Assembly: GCA_903897605.1 (NCBI GenBank)
Contig: CAIUCH010000051.1
Location: 28,998 to 92,997 of the forward strand
DNA length: 64,000 bases
Source of the DNA: an uncultured Alphaproteobacteria bacterium
GTDB lineage: Bacteria > Pseudomonadota > Alphaproteobacteria > Micropepsales > Micropepsaceae
Direction: 5' to 3'
How positions within the stretch are numbered: the first letter of the stretch is position 1; every line of letters starts with the position of its first letter. A program made the position numbers and the translations under genes. The notes below the pieces were generated by a model, which was not told the DNA's origin, did no database searches, and saw only the letters and a program-made list of their open reading frames with translations. Shown piece by piece: positions 18,630 to 27,911 of the stretch.

Positions 18630-20096
18630 TTACAGACCCACCCTGAGCCCGACTTCGATTGACGCGGCGAAACCGGAATGGGGCGGCAGCTGATTGTCCT
18701 GCAACCGTCCCGCCAGATCCAGCTTCATCCAGCGCCATGGTAGGCTGACGCGCGCCTCACCCATGTTGAGGGTGATCGGCACCGGCGAAAGAATATTGGC
18801 ACCCAAGGAATGGCTGTTCCCGATATTGGCATGATGAAAGCTCAATTCGTAGAAGCGGCCGCCGGAATCGCTCCAGGCGCCCTGCAGGGACAACAGACGG
18901 GAATCATCGTCCAGGCTGAAGCCGATGGTCCGCCCGCGATACCGCATGCCGTCGGGCTCGGTGCTGTTGGTGTAGGAGAATCCATAGAGATAATCGCCAA
19001 AACTGAAGATATTGAGGGTCGAGATGCTGTTGCTATATTCCGCCGTCAACCGCACAGGGGTTCCCCGTGTCGGGGCAAAAATGCTGGCCCCGAACAGATG
19101 GCTGGTGCCCGAATGCGTGAAGGGCGATGAATCTTCGTTCATCAGCTGCATATAAGCCTGGACTGGGACGCCGCCCAAGGTATGACTGTATTTGATGTCG
19201 ATCAGCCCTTCATCGTTGGTATTATTCACGTGGAGCGGATCATTCTTTAAACTAAAATAGTCGCGTATCGGCGCGCAGGGATGACCCCGGCCGCAGAATT
19301 CCTCCGTGCGCGCAAGACCGATCTCCAGCCCCGGCGCGGGGTTAAATGTGAATCTCAACGCGTTGTAAAAAGTGTTTGGCTGGAGCCGCGGCCCATCCAG
19401 CAATCCGACATGGAACTCCAGTTGCCAGGGGCCTAGCCAGCGCAGAACCGGCCAAGTCGAGGCTGACGTATCGAGCCGCTCCATTCCGATCTCGGGCATC
19501 GGCCGAGCATTGTTGGAAAGCGACAAGGCCGATACCCATCCGGGTCCCCACCAGTGGGAAAGATACCCGCCATAAAGTAGAAGCGGTCCGAACTTCTCTG
19601 CCAGATAGGATTGGTCCGGCATCAACTTGGTGCTGTTGCCCCGGAAATTCTGCGCAAAACCGCCCAGCGCCAGCCGCGCCGCGAAGGACTGCGAATTGTA
19701 ATCAAGCAGGAACTGGGCCTGGCCATCGCCGCGGCCCATTCCGTCAAAGCCATAAACCACACTGCGGGTACTGGCGGCATCGATATCCAGCGAAGCCGAA
19801 AGGCCTGGCCGGTTTTCGGCGCGAGCCCGGCCTAGGACGCGGGCCGCCGCGGCTCGCACAAAGGCCGGCTGTCCTTTCAGGCTATTGTCCTTGAGGTCCT
19901 GGACAATGCTCTGCCAGGGCAGCGGCCAATGGGTGGTGATGCCGTCGATTACCCCCGCCGCCGCCAGGATTTCGATGTCGCCACGCAGCTGATTGTCGCC
20001 GACTTCGGCCCAGGGAGAGGCAAATGACGGTAAGGTGCCAAATAGTATGATCAAGAAGGCCAACCCAAACAGGCAAGCCGAACAGCTTCTATTCAT
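18630..20096 (-). CDS. Capsule assembly Wzi-family outer-membrane protein
   Basis: 488 residues from the ATG at 20096 (AAGGGA eight bases upstream; a TTG directly before it is the alternative). Signal peptide with hydrophobic LFGLAFLIILFGTLPSFA, cleaved near residue 27. Then the Wzi-like start SPWAEVGDNQLRGDIEILAAAGVI, followed by alternating aromatic-rich strands of a beta-barrel (LLYGGYLSHWWGPGW is characteristic) ending in a C-terminal hydrophobic strand (VGLRVGL). Wzi anchors or organises capsule at the outer membrane. Its position fits the export role of this cluster. Confidence 0.87.
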   Translation of the reverse strand: MNRSCSACLFGLAFLIILFGTLPSFASPWAEVGDNQLRGDIEILAAAGVIDGITTHWPLPWQSIVQDLKDNSLKGQPAFVRAAAARVLGRARAENRPGLSASLDIDAASTRSVVYGFDGMGRGDGQAQFLLDYNSQSFAARLALGGFAQNFRGNSTKLMPDQSYLAEKFGPLLLYGGYLSHWWGPGWVSALSLSNNARPMPEIGMERLDTSASTWPVLRWLGPWQLEFHVGLLDGPRLQPNTFYNALRFTFNPAPGLEIGLARTEEFCGRGHPCAPIRDYFSLKNDPLHVNNTNDEGLIDIKYSHTLGGVPVQAYMQLMNEDSSPFTHSGTSHLFGASIFAPTRGTPVRLTAEYSNSISTLNIFSFGDYLYGFSYTNSTEPDGMRYRGRTIGFSLDDDSRLLSLQGAWSDSGGRFYELSFHHANIGNSHSLGANILSPVPITLNMGEARVSLPWRWMKLDLAGRLQDNQLPPHSGFAASIEVGLRVGL

Positions 20097-20166
20097 CAAT
20101 CGAGTCCCTTAGGCGCAGGCACCATAAGGAGTTTGACTGGCAGCGAAAACCCCGCAGGCCGGGCTG

Positions 20167-21138
20167 TCAGTTATGGGCTTGGATACAGTCCAGCCCCTTG
20201 GTCACCAGGGCCGCACAGAGCGCCCTGGAGCGGGTTTGTTCCGTGCCCACTCGCAGTCGGTAGTAACGTCCAGCCCCCGGCAGGTCGACCGCCACGATGC
20301 GGGGAGACAGGCCCTTCAAGGTCTCACCGGCTTGACGCATGGCGCGATCCCAGCCCTCGGACGCTTCGGCTTGGCTACGCCAGGCCCCGAGCTGGACCTG
20401 AGCGACCTGACGGGTCATCGGCATTGGCGCGGACGGAAGCGATACCGCGGAAGCGCCGGCAGCGGGATCGCTTCCGGCGGAGACGTTGGAGGCGCCTGAA
20501 GCCGCAGTCCGTGGTGAAGGTCCGTCTTCACGGCTGGACAGCACCATCAACCGTTCGCTTGCCAAAGTGTAATTGGGGTCGGCGGCGAGCGCCTGGGCAT
20601 AGAGTTTCTCGGCGTCCGTCTTGTTGCCCAGCGCTTCGGCGATCTGGGCAAGCCCGAAATAGGAATATTGGCTTTGCGGATTGCCGGCCGCCAGCGACGC
20701 CAGATAGTCGCGCTGGGCTTCGGGAAAATGACCGCCCCGGCGAAGTGCGTTGGCGCGATCGTTCAAGGCGGCGGTGAATTTCGGCGACAAGGACAAGGCG
20801 GCACTGTAGTCGTTCACCGCATCGTCAAGCCGGTCCATCCCGTCCAGCAAAAGGCCGCGGTCGAACAAAGCGCGGGCCTGTTCATCGCCGGTGAGGGCGT
20901 GGCTCTCGATTGCCAAAGTGTAATCGGCAAGCGCATCGTCTTTCTGACCAAGCCTTTCGCTGACGCGCCCGCGCGCCATCAATGAACGGTTCCAATCCGG
21001 ACGCGAAAGGGTAACTGAAGGCACGGATGCCCGCTCCGCCCGTGCGGGGCCGCACGCAGCACCAGCCAGCAGCAAGACGGTTCCCCAGAAAAGAACCATC
21101 GCCAGCACAGAACCCGTAAGGGAGCCGGATTGTCTCAT
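20167..21138 (-). CDS. Secreted TPR-SPOR protein
   Basis: 323 residues if begun at the ATG at 21138; an ATG 22 codons earlier (21204) with an AGGGG upstream is possible. A signal peptide or membrane anchor (SVLAMVLFWGTVLLLAGAACGPARA) is followed by three or more TPR-like repeats (residues about 50-185: ALADYTLAIESHAL, RLDDAVNDYSAALSLSPKF, DAEKLYAQALAADPNY). A Ser/Ala/Pro linker leads to a C-terminal SPOR domain (about 245-320: VQLGAWRSQAEASEGWDRA, PGAGRYYRLRVG), which binds denuded peptidoglycan. Likely periplasmic scaffold for envelope or export assembly; a specific role is not deducible. Divergent from galU. Confidence 0.8.
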   Translation of the reverse strand: MRQSGSLTGSVLAMVLFWGTVLLLAGAACGPARAERASVPSVTLSRPDWNRSLMARGRVSERLGQKDDALADYTLAIESHALTGDEQARALFDRGLLLDGMDRLDDAVNDYSAALSLSPKFTAALNDRANALRRGGHFPEAQRDYLASLAAGNPQSQYSYFGLAQIAEALGNKTDAEKLYAQALAADPNYTLASERLMVLSSREDGPSPRTAASGASNVSAGSDPAAGASAVSLPSAPMPMTRQVAQVQLGAWRSQAEASEGWDRAMRQAGETLKGLSPRIVAVDLPGAGRYYRLRVGTEQTRSRALCAALVTKGLDCIQAHN

Positions 21139-21237
21139 CTTCCGCCACGCCCACCGCGGGGTCCGCCCGCATGCCCGCAAACTGGACAATTGTGGCAGCC
21201 CCATGCCATGAAACAGCCCCTTTCGGAAAGCGTCAAC

Positions 21238-22119
21238 ATGTCTGTCACGAAGCCTGTTCGCAAAGCTGTTTTCCCCGTCGCCGGCATGGGCACGCGCTTC
21301 CTGCCGGCCACCAAGGCGGTCCCCAAGGAGATGCTGCCGGTGGTGGACAAGCCCGTGATCCAATATGCGGTCGAAGAGGCGCGCGAGGCCGGCATCGAAC
21401 AATTCGTCTTCATCACCGGGCGCGGCAAGCACGTGATCGAGGACCATTTCGACCATGCCTATGAGCTGGAATCCCTGCTCGAGGCGCGCGAGAAGACCCA
21501 GGAACTCGACAGCCTGCTGGAATCCCTGCCCCAGACCGGCTCGGTGGGCTTCATCCGCCAGCAGCAGCCACTGGGCCTCGGCCACGCCGTATGGTGCGCC
21601 CGGCACTTTGTGGGCAACGAACCTTTTGCGGTCCTGCTCCCCGACGATCTGATGGTGGGGACCCCAGGCGCCTTGTCGCAGATGATCCAGGCTTATGACC
21701 AAGTGGGCGGCGGCATCATCGTCGCGGCGGAAGAAAAAACCCGCGAGGAGACCAAGCGTTACGGCGTGGTCGCGCCAGGCACGGTGAAGGGCAATGTCAC
21801 GGAAGTCAAAGGCGTGGTGGAAAAGCCCGACCCCGCCAAGGCGCCTTCAAATCTCTGCATCATCGGCCGCTATATCCTGCAGCCCCAAATCTTCGGCGAA
21901 CTGGACCGCCAGGAGCGCGGTGCCGGCAATGAAATCCAGTTGACGGATTCCATGGCCAAGATGATCGGACGTATGCCGTTCCATGCCGTCAAGACCGATT
22001 GCGCGCGCTTCGATTGCGGCGACAAGGTGGGTTTTCTTCACGCCAACATCGCGGTCGGACTCTCACGTCCCGATATTGCGCCGTCGCTGCGCACCATTCT
22101 CAAGAACATCACGCCGTGA
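21238..22119 (+). CDS. galU: UTP-glucose-1-phosphate uridylyltransferase GalU
   Basis: 293 residues from the ATG at 21238, preceded by CGGAAAG; upstream in-frame starts lie over the divergent gene's 5' end. Nucleotidyltransferase signature PVAGMGTRFLPATKAVPKEMLP, then DKPVIQYAVEEA, LLPDDLM and GVVEKPDP. It makes UDP-glucose from glucose-1-phosphate and UTP. This feeds Ugd and the epimerase of the same region (UDP-GlcA, UDP-GalA). Ten bases separate it from the YjbF-like gene, so they form an operon. Confidence 0.96.
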   Translation: MSVTKPVRKAVFPVAGMGTRFLPATKAVPKEMLPVVDKPVIQYAVEEAREAGIEQFVFITGRGKHVIEDHFDHAYELESLLEAREKTQELDSLLESLPQTGSVGFIRQQQPLGLGHAVWCARHFVGNEPFAVLLPDDLMVGTPGALSQMIQAYDQVGGGIIVAAEEKTREETKRYGVVAPGTVKGNVTEVKGVVEKPDPAKAPSNLCIIGRYILQPQIFGELDRQERGAGNEIQLTDSMAKMIGRMPFHAVKTDCARFDCGDKVGFLHANIAVGLSRPDIAPSLRTILKNITP

Positions 22120-22129
22120 GTGAGCCCGC

Positions 22130-22789
22130 GTGAAGCGGTCTGCAATCCTCGCCACATTGTTTCTGCTTGCGGCGTGCAGTTCCTCCGGCACATCCGATTA
22201 TTCCCAATTCTATCGGGCATTGCGCCAGGGGGTAAAAGCCGGGTTCGGCAATGGCCGCGTCACCAAAGCGCAGGCCGCCGCCATCCCCTATGCCAGCATG
22301 GGTTACCGGGTGGATGGCGGGGCCGAGCAACTGGTCGTGCTGGCGACTGACGCCAATGGCGAACAATTATGGACCTCGGCGGCGCATGTCGTGATTGTGA
22401 CGCGAGCGGGGCGCATTGTCCGCACCGTGGGCCTGGCGCACGATGTTTCGGCCGTGACGCCAAAAACGGGCTCGCAGCTTCCCGCGATCGCCGATGTCCT
22501 GAAAGGCGATGTGACCTATACGCGGCTGGAGGATTTTCCCAATATTCCGGTTTATGGCGCCGCAATCACCTGCAGGAGTTCGCGCAAGGGTGCGCAGACC
22601 ATCGTTATCCTGAACCGCGGCGTGCCGACCGTGCGGGTCGATGAGACGTGCCGCAGCGCCGATCTGAAATGGTCCTTTACCGACAGCTACTGGCTTGATC
22701 GCGATGGCAGGATGGCCTGGCGCAGTATCCAACACCTCGGCTCCAAGGGCGAAATTGTCGAAACCGAAATCCTGCGTCCACCGGGCTAA
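22130..22789 (+). CDS. YjbF-type (GfcB family) group 4 capsule/EPS lipoprotein
   Basis: 219 residues with a GTG start. A lipoprotein signal (MKRSAILATLFLLAACSS; lipobox LAAC) anchors it in the outer membrane. The mature part matches the YjbF/GfcB family: DYSQFYRALRQGVKAGFG, YRVDGGAEQLVVLATDANGEQLWTS, TRAGRIVRTVGL, and DLKWSFTDSYWLDRDGRMAWRSIQH. In Escherichia coli yjbEFGH affects exopolysaccharide production. A YjbH-type gene at 27.9 kb and a small secreted gene next door complete the comparison. Confidence 0.85.
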   Translation: MKRSAILATLFLLAACSSSGTSDYSQFYRALRQGVKAGFGNGRVTKAQAAAIPYASMGYRVDGGAEQLVVLATDANGEQLWTSAAHVVIVTRAGRIVRTVGLAHDVSAVTPKTGSQLPAIADVLKGDVTYTRLEDFPNIPVYGAAITCRSSRKGAQTIVILNRGVPTVRVDETCRSADLKWSFTDSYWLDRDGRMAWRSIQHLGSKGEIVETEILRPPG

Positions 22790-22822
22790 AAAAATTGGGA
22801 GAACCGCAAGGCTCTCCCAATT
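22788..22822 (-). terminator. Rho-independent terminator for the small secreted protein gene
   Basis: A perfect 10-base-pair stem (22793-22802 with 22813-22822, GGGAGA core) with a 10-base loop, followed on the minus strand by seven T residues (22794-22788). It lies 24 bases beyond the stop of the leftward gene at 22847. In the rightward direction no T-run follows, so it would end the YjbF transcript poorly, if at all. Confidence 0.85.
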
Positions 22823-22846
22823 CGAATTCAGATCTTCGCGAACGGC

Positions 22847-23089
22847 CTAGGGATGGGTTCCGGTCGTTGTATTGGTGACAGAACCATTTCCATTGCCGGA
22901 CGCCACCAAGGCGATCCCGCCCGCGACGACGCCCACGCCCAGAACAATCAAAAGCGTGTTGTTGGCAGCCTGGGCCTGCTTCACGCCAGCCGACTTGCCG
23001 GGAGCCAGAGGGCCGGCGGCGTTCGTGGCGGCAATGGCGCCCGAAGCAATCAGGCTTGACGCCAGAATGACTGCACCAATAGTCCGCAT
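22847..23089 (-). CDS. Small secreted protein, possible YjbE-like
   Basis: 80 residues from the ATG at 23089, placed six bases after GGAG; an ATG four codons earlier overlaps that ribosome site. A signal peptide (MRTIGAVILASSLIASGAIA) is followed by a short Gly/Ala/Asn-rich mature part with one hydrophobic stretch (TLLIVLGVGVVAGGIALVAS). Size, composition and position opposite a yjbF homologue recall YjbE of the yjbEFGH exopolysaccharide set, but the sequence is too short and simple to be sure. It has its own terminator. Confidence 0.6.
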   Translation of the reverse strand: MRTIGAVILASSLIASGAIAATNAAGPLAPGKSAGVKQAQAANNTLLIVLGVGVVAGGIALVASGNGNGSVTNTTTGTHP

Positions 23090-23321
23090 CGAAAACTCCA
23101 TTAAAAGTCTGACTGCCCTGGGCTTTTCTACGAACCGAGGCCCCGCCTGTCAATGAATTGAATAGGATCGGGAAGTTGCATTTGGCAACAGATTGGCAAT
23201 GCACCTCGGCTAAACTTACTGGTCAGGACCGCCTGCGAAGGCCAGGTGTCGCAGGCTCCGCTTTCCTCAACGCGGAACTTTGGTATCTGTTGCATGCCAT
23301 TTTTGGCCCCCAGGAAGGTTT

Positions 23322-24737
23322 ATGACCCAGTTGCATCCCGTTATCCTGTCCGGCGGCGTCGGTTCCCGGCTCTGGCCCTTGTCCCGGAGCCTTTTTCCGA
23401 AGCAGTTATTGGCCCTTGCGGGCGACAACAGCCTAATTCAGGACACGGCGCGCCGAGCCACGGGTCCCGCCTTCGCCAAGCCCTTGATCGTCTGCAACGT
23501 GGAACACCGCTTCCTGATCGCAGAACAGATGCGGGCCGCCGGGATCGTTCCCGAGGCCATTCTGCTGGAACCGTTGGGACGCAATACCGCGCCAGCGGCG
23601 GCCGTGGCGGCCCTGATGCTGGCCGAAAAAGATCCCGACGCAATTTTGCTCCTGATGCCGGCGGATCATGTGGTGCGCGACACGGAGGCGTTCGCCCGGG
23701 CGGTCGATTCGGCCGCTGCAGCTGCAGCGCGAGGTTACCTCGTCACCTTTGGCATCGCTCCCAAGGGGCCGGAAACTGGTTATGGCTATATTCAACGCGG
23801 CCAAGCTCTGGACGAAAATGCGCCAGCTTTTGTGGTTCGCCGCTTTGTCGAAAAGCCCGACCTGGCGACCGCCACGGGCTATATCGAGGCCGGCGATTAT
23901 TACTGGAACAGCGGCATGTTCGCGTTCCAGGCAAGCCGTTTCCTCGTTGAACTGGAACGGCTTGAACCGGAGCTGCTTTCGCAATGCCGGGCAGCCCTCA
24001 GCGCCGGCAAGCAGGATCTCGATTTCTTCCGGCTGGATGCCACGGCGTTCGCAGCCTGCAAATCGATCTCCATCGACTATGCGGTGATGGAACATACCCA
24101 AAAGGCTATCATTGTTCCCGTCGAGATGGGATGGAGCGATATCGGCTCCTGGGAATCTCTTTGGGATGTCTCCAGCAAGGACGAAGCCGGCAATGCCATC
24201 AAAGGCGACGTACTGCATCATGGCGCCCGCAACTCGTATCTGCGAAGCGAGGGGCCCCTAGTCGCGGCCGTGGGTGTCGAGGATCTGGTGGTGGTGGCAA
24301 CCGCAGATGCCGTGCTGGTCAGCCGCAAGGACGCTTCGCAGGACGTGAAGAAAATCGTCGAGCAGCTGGAACGCGCCGGCCGCGAACTGCATGTCACCCA
24401 CCGCAAGGTCTATCGACCCTGGGGCAGCTATGAGGGGCTCGACATCGGCGACAATTTCCAGGTCAAGCGCATCACCGTCAATCCCGGCGCCAAACTTTCA
24501 CTGCAGATGCATCACAAGCGGGCCGAACATTGGGTGGTGGTATCGGGCACCGCGCAAGTTACGTGCGGCGACAAGGTATTCACCCTCAACGAAAATGAAT
24601 CGACCTTCATCCCGCTGGGCGCCAAACATCTGCTGGAGAATATCGGCAGCGAGCCGCTGCATCTCATCGAAGTGCAATCGGGCCATTACCTGGGCGAAGA
24701 CGATATTGTCCGCTTCGAGGACAGCTACGAGCGCTAG
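23322..24737 (+). CDS. manC: Mannose-1-phosphate guanylyltransferase / mannose-6-phosphate isomerase (ManC, type II)
   Basis: 471 residues from the ATG at 23322. GDP-mannose pyrophosphorylase domain with LSGGVGSRLWPLSRSLFPKQ (residues 9-28), the LLMPADH loop, FVEKPD and YYWNSGMF. The C-terminal 120 residues are a cupin with RPWGSYEGLD, LSLQMHHKRAEHW and TFIPLGAKHLLEN, the type II phosphomannose isomerase part. It makes GDP-mannose, the substrate of gmd (39.9 kb) and hence of the perosamine synthase. No phosphomannomutase (ManB) is in the window. Converges on the SLBB gene with 3 bases between stops. Confidence 0.96.
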   Translation: MTQLHPVILSGGVGSRLWPLSRSLFPKQLLALAGDNSLIQDTARRATGPAFAKPLIVCNVEHRFLIAEQMRAAGIVPEAILLEPLGRNTAPAAAVAALMLAEKDPDAILLLMPADHVVRDTEAFARAVDSAAAAAARGYLVTFGIAPKGPETGYGYIQRGQALDENAPAFVVRRFVEKPDLATATGYIEAGDYYWNSGMFAFQASRFLVELERLEPELLSQCRAALSAGKQDLDFFRLDATAFAACKSISIDYAVMEHTQKAIIVPVEMGWSDIGSWESLWDVSSKDEAGNAIKGDVLHHGARNSYLRSEGPLVAAVGVEDLVVVATADAVLVSRKDASQDVKKIVEQLERAGRELHVTHRKVYRPWGSYEGLDIGDNFQVKRITVNPGAKLSLQMHHKRAEHWVVVSGTAQVTCGDKVFTLNENESTFIPLGAKHLLENIGSEPLHLIEVQSGHYLGEDDIVRFEDSYER

Positions 24738-24740
24738 ACC

Positions 24741-27700
24741 CTAACTTTTGGCAAGGACCGCTAACGATGCCAATGAGACCGCGAACTGGCTGAAGATCGC
24801 AGAGACGTCCAGGATCATCTGGCGCGTGTCCAGCGGCGTTACATCGCGTGGCACGACAACGGCACTCCCCGGCGGAAGACTTTCGGCGTCGAAACTGAGC
24901 CAGGATTTCTGAATGCGGCGCGCTGAGCCGTCGGGTAGCACAATGAAGGTCAAGGATTCATCTGAAGTCGCGGCGTAACCACCGGCTTTCTCGATATAAT
25001 CATTCAGGGTAAGTCCCGGCCGATAGGGGAAACTGCCCGGCTGCATGACCTGACCCAACACCGCGATCGTGCTGGAACGTTGCGGAATGAAGAGAACATC
25101 TCCCGCCTCAAGCAGCGGATCGAGCTCGGGCTTCGACGCAAGAACACTAGGGTCAGCGACAATTGAGACACGTCCCACCGCTTTTTGCGTCCTCAATTCA
25201 TTCACGAAAGCCTGCATCGAAGCAAAGGTACTGGGATCGATCTTATCGTTACCGACTCTGGTCATCGCGATCACGAGCTCATTTTCAATCTCGCTTGCCG
25301 CGCGAAGATAACCCTCATGCTCCGCCGATGCTGCAGTTTTGCGCAGGAACACCGTACCATACGGATAGGCCGTGTTGGTCAACCCTCCCGCCCGTGTCAG
25401 CACATCTGAAAGATGTTGACCACGAATAATGGGGTAGGAACCCGCGAAGCGCACCTCGCCTTGAATGGTAACAGATCCAATTCCGACATCTGTAAAAATC
25501 TGATTGAAGTGCAACGTGTCTCTCGGGCGAACAATGTAGTTCTTCAAAGTCGTCTGACGAAGCTGAAGGGACTGCAGCTGCGTGGCGGCCTTGCCAGTTT
25601 GATGATCTACCGCCGTGGTGATCAGTTCGACGCCACTTTCATCGGCCCAATTGACTGTACCACCGGCGGCCTGAACCAGATTATTCAGCGCTACGTTTGG
25701 ACCAACGAAATAAGATCCAGGACCACGTACGGCGCCATTTAGCCTGACCCGATGCTCAATCAGGAAGTTGATAAGAACGAGCGGATCAACGCCGAGTTGG
25801 CGCACCAATTCGCCAAAAGTCTTCACTTCACGGTTGGAGGCAAACCCCCCCGCAGCGGCTGGACTGTCCATAAAATTCTGTGCCAATTGCGGTACAGGTC
25901 GCTGAAACCCAGCGCCATTGCCATTTGCGGCACCGGATTCAGATTCCGACGGAAGCGGACCATTCGAGATAACATTAAGCCTATCGGCTTCGGATGTGGC
26001 CGTGCCGTCACTCGCTATCCCGGCGGAGGGTGGTGGAACCGGTACCGTCCCGCTGCCGGCAGTCAAATCTGCGCCTTGTTGCAGCCGCGCCTGAGGACTT
26101 GCCTGATCTTGCCGCTCCATTGCGGCGGCTTGACTACCGGTGCCAAGCGATCCAGGCGCCCGCAGCTCCATCAAGGAAATAATGTCAGCCCGTTGTATGT
26201 CGGCGGGCACACTGGTTAAATCGTCGAGCGCGAATGACAATTCATCGACTTTAGACATGGGAAGTGTGGCGACGGTCTGCGGCATCCCACCCGCGTTCGG
26301 TAAAACAGGCCTTGTCGCAGCAGTGGCGACATTCTGATCTACCAAAGGATTGCGCAGGATTGCTTGATCGGACGCCAGCTTTTCCAGGTAGGACCGCACC
26401 ACACTGGACAATAGTGAAGCTTCGCTTACCGATAATGGCCGGACAAAATCGTCAGTCTGTAGATCCGCATTTTCAGCCCCGTTCAGAACCGCGACGGGCG
26501 TGAAAGCGACCAGCGAACGCAAAAGACTGTTGGGATCCTTACGAACGACAATGCCGAACAAGGTGTAAGGCGAAGGCCCGAGCGCTCCGGGCGCGCGCAG
26601 CATATCCGACAGTTTCGCGCCCGTCGCGACGGGATAAGCACCGGCAAGACCGGTGCCGCCCGATAAAGTTGCCTGGCTGACGGTCTGATCGGCACCAAGT
26701 TGCACAAACAGAATTTCGCTGTCGCGCACTTGACCGGTTTCACCGGTTAATCCGACCAGGTTAGAATTGCCTTGCGCATCAATGCGCAAGACCGACAATC
26801 GATATCGGCCTCGCACTTCCTGGCCCCCGGCCAGCAAAAGAAGAGTTCGCACCGGCATACTCGACTGTCCCGCCTGCAATTCAAAGATGCCGGGCTGGCG
26901 GACGAGTCCTGTCACTACGACAGTCCGGCCCAACGGTGGCACCACAATCCGGTCGCCATCGGCAAGCCGCAGACTGGAAGAAAATCCTCCGCTGGTCAGC
27001 ACACTATAGAGATCAATCGTAAATTCGCGCCCCGCCCGTTGGATGCGGACATTGCGCAGCGAACCCGTCTTCCTCACACCGCCTGATATCAAGATTGCAT
27101 CTACCGCCGAGGAAAGGCCGGTCAATAATCGTTGTCCTGGAATATTAACTTCACCCGAGACAAGTACGTTGATCTGACGCACTCGACTGATAGATACAGA
27201 TGACTCTGTGGCGACATAAGCGCGATGCACCGCGGCTTCCAAGTCCTGCCGGAAACTGCCGAAGCTACGACCGCTTGCTGCAATCGGACCTAACCGCGGT
27301 AATATGATCTGGCCGTTACGATTGACTTCAGCGCGTATTTCATTGTTTTCCTGGCCGCGCAAAGACTCAACAATTTGATCACCCGGACCTAGAACGTAAT
27401 CGTCCTGGACAGCACCGGTTTGAGGCATAGCGATGCTTCGGCCGCGACCGAGCTGATCATAGCCAAATTGCTCCAACCTTGCGCCGGCACGAGCTGACAT
27501 GATTTGTTCAAGCCGGGAAGAAGGCAGAGGTGGGCCGCTTAGAGCCGGCGCGGTTTGGACGATGACGTTCGATTGGCCATTGCCGGTCAGATCTGTCGTT
27601 CCATTTATCCCCGGCTGCCCATATTGCTGGCGCAACGCGCTCAACGGATCAGAAGAACTTCCAGAGATCGACTGGGCGTGGCCCGCGCCAGAAAACCCAA

Positions 27701-27797
27701 CAACGATGGCCGAGGTGATAAAGGGCAGGAAAAAGCCCACCAGAAAAAATGCCCTGCGCGAAAAGGGCGAGACCCTGCCCCGATAGCTTTTCAACAT
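24741..27797 (-). CDS. Large polysaccharide export protein with multiple SLBB domains (Wza-like)
   Basis: 1018 residues, two to three times the size of Wza. An N-terminal signal or anchor lies at about residues 16-42. A Poly_export domain starts at VLGPGDQIVESLRG (about 130), followed by SLBB (beta-grasp) repeats: INVLVSGEVNIPGQRL, VVVTGLVRQPGIFELQAG, and after a Pro/Ala/Gln-rich linker (about 560-660) VRLNGAVRGPGSYFVG, VTIQGEVRFAGSYPI and IAVLGQVMQPGSFPYRPG. A hydrophobic segment (FSQFAVSLASLAVLA) ends the protein. The family forms the periplasmic/outer-membrane conduit for exopolysaccharide. Divergent from the YjbH-type gene with 114 bases between, so the two are probably co-regulated. Confidence 0.88.
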   Translation of the reverse strand: MLKSYRGRVSPFSRRAFFLVGFFLPFITSAIVVGFSGAGHAQSISGSSSDPLSALRQQYGQPGINGTTDLTGNGQSNVIVQTAPALSGPPLPSSRLEQIMSARAGARLEQFGYDQLGRGRSIAMPQTGAVQDDYVLGPGDQIVESLRGQENNEIRAEVNRNGQIILPRLGPIAASGRSFGSFRQDLEAAVHRAYVATESSVSISRVRQINVLVSGEVNIPGQRLLTGLSSAVDAILISGGVRKTGSLRNVRIQRAGREFTIDLYSVLTSGGFSSSLRLADGDRIVVPPLGRTVVVTGLVRQPGIFELQAGQSSMPVRTLLLLAGGQEVRGRYRLSVLRIDAQGNSNLVGLTGETGQVRDSEILFVQLGADQTVSQATLSGGTGLAGAYPVATGAKLSDMLRAPGALGPSPYTLFGIVVRKDPNSLLRSLVAFTPVAVLNGAENADLQTDDFVRPLSVSEASLLSSVVRSYLEKLASDQAILRNPLVDQNVATAATRPVLPNAGGMPQTVATLPMSKVDELSFALDDLTSVPADIQRADIISLMELRAPGSLGTGSQAAAMERQDQASPQARLQQGADLTAGSGTVPVPPPSAGIASDGTATSEADRLNVISNGPLPSESESGAANGNGAGFQRPVPQLAQNFMDSPAAAGGFASNREVKTFGELVRQLGVDPLVLINFLIEHRVRLNGAVRGPGSYFVGPNVALNNLVQAAGGTVNWADESGVELITTAVDHQTGKAATQLQSLQLRQTTLKNYIVRPRDTLHFNQIFTDVGIGSVTIQGEVRFAGSYPIIRGQHLSDVLTRAGGLTNTAYPYGTVFLRKTAASAEHEGYLRAASEIENELVIAMTRVGNDKIDPSTFASMQAFVNELRTQKAVGRVSIVADPSVLASKPELDPLLEAGDVLFIPQRSSTIAVLGQVMQPGSFPYRPGLTLNDYIEKAGGYAATSDESLTFIVLPDGSARRIQKSWLSFDAESLPPGSAVVVPRDVTPLDTRQMILDVSAIFSQFAVSLASLAVLAKS

Positions 27798-27911
27798 TGG
27801 CCCCTCAAGGCGCTTCAGCGAAGGCGCTTTAGCATAGGCAAGCGAGCCTAGTAACTAAAAAAAGAATTTTCTTGCAATTGCTTAGGTGAAAGGCAAGGAA
27901 GGCCAAGGCAG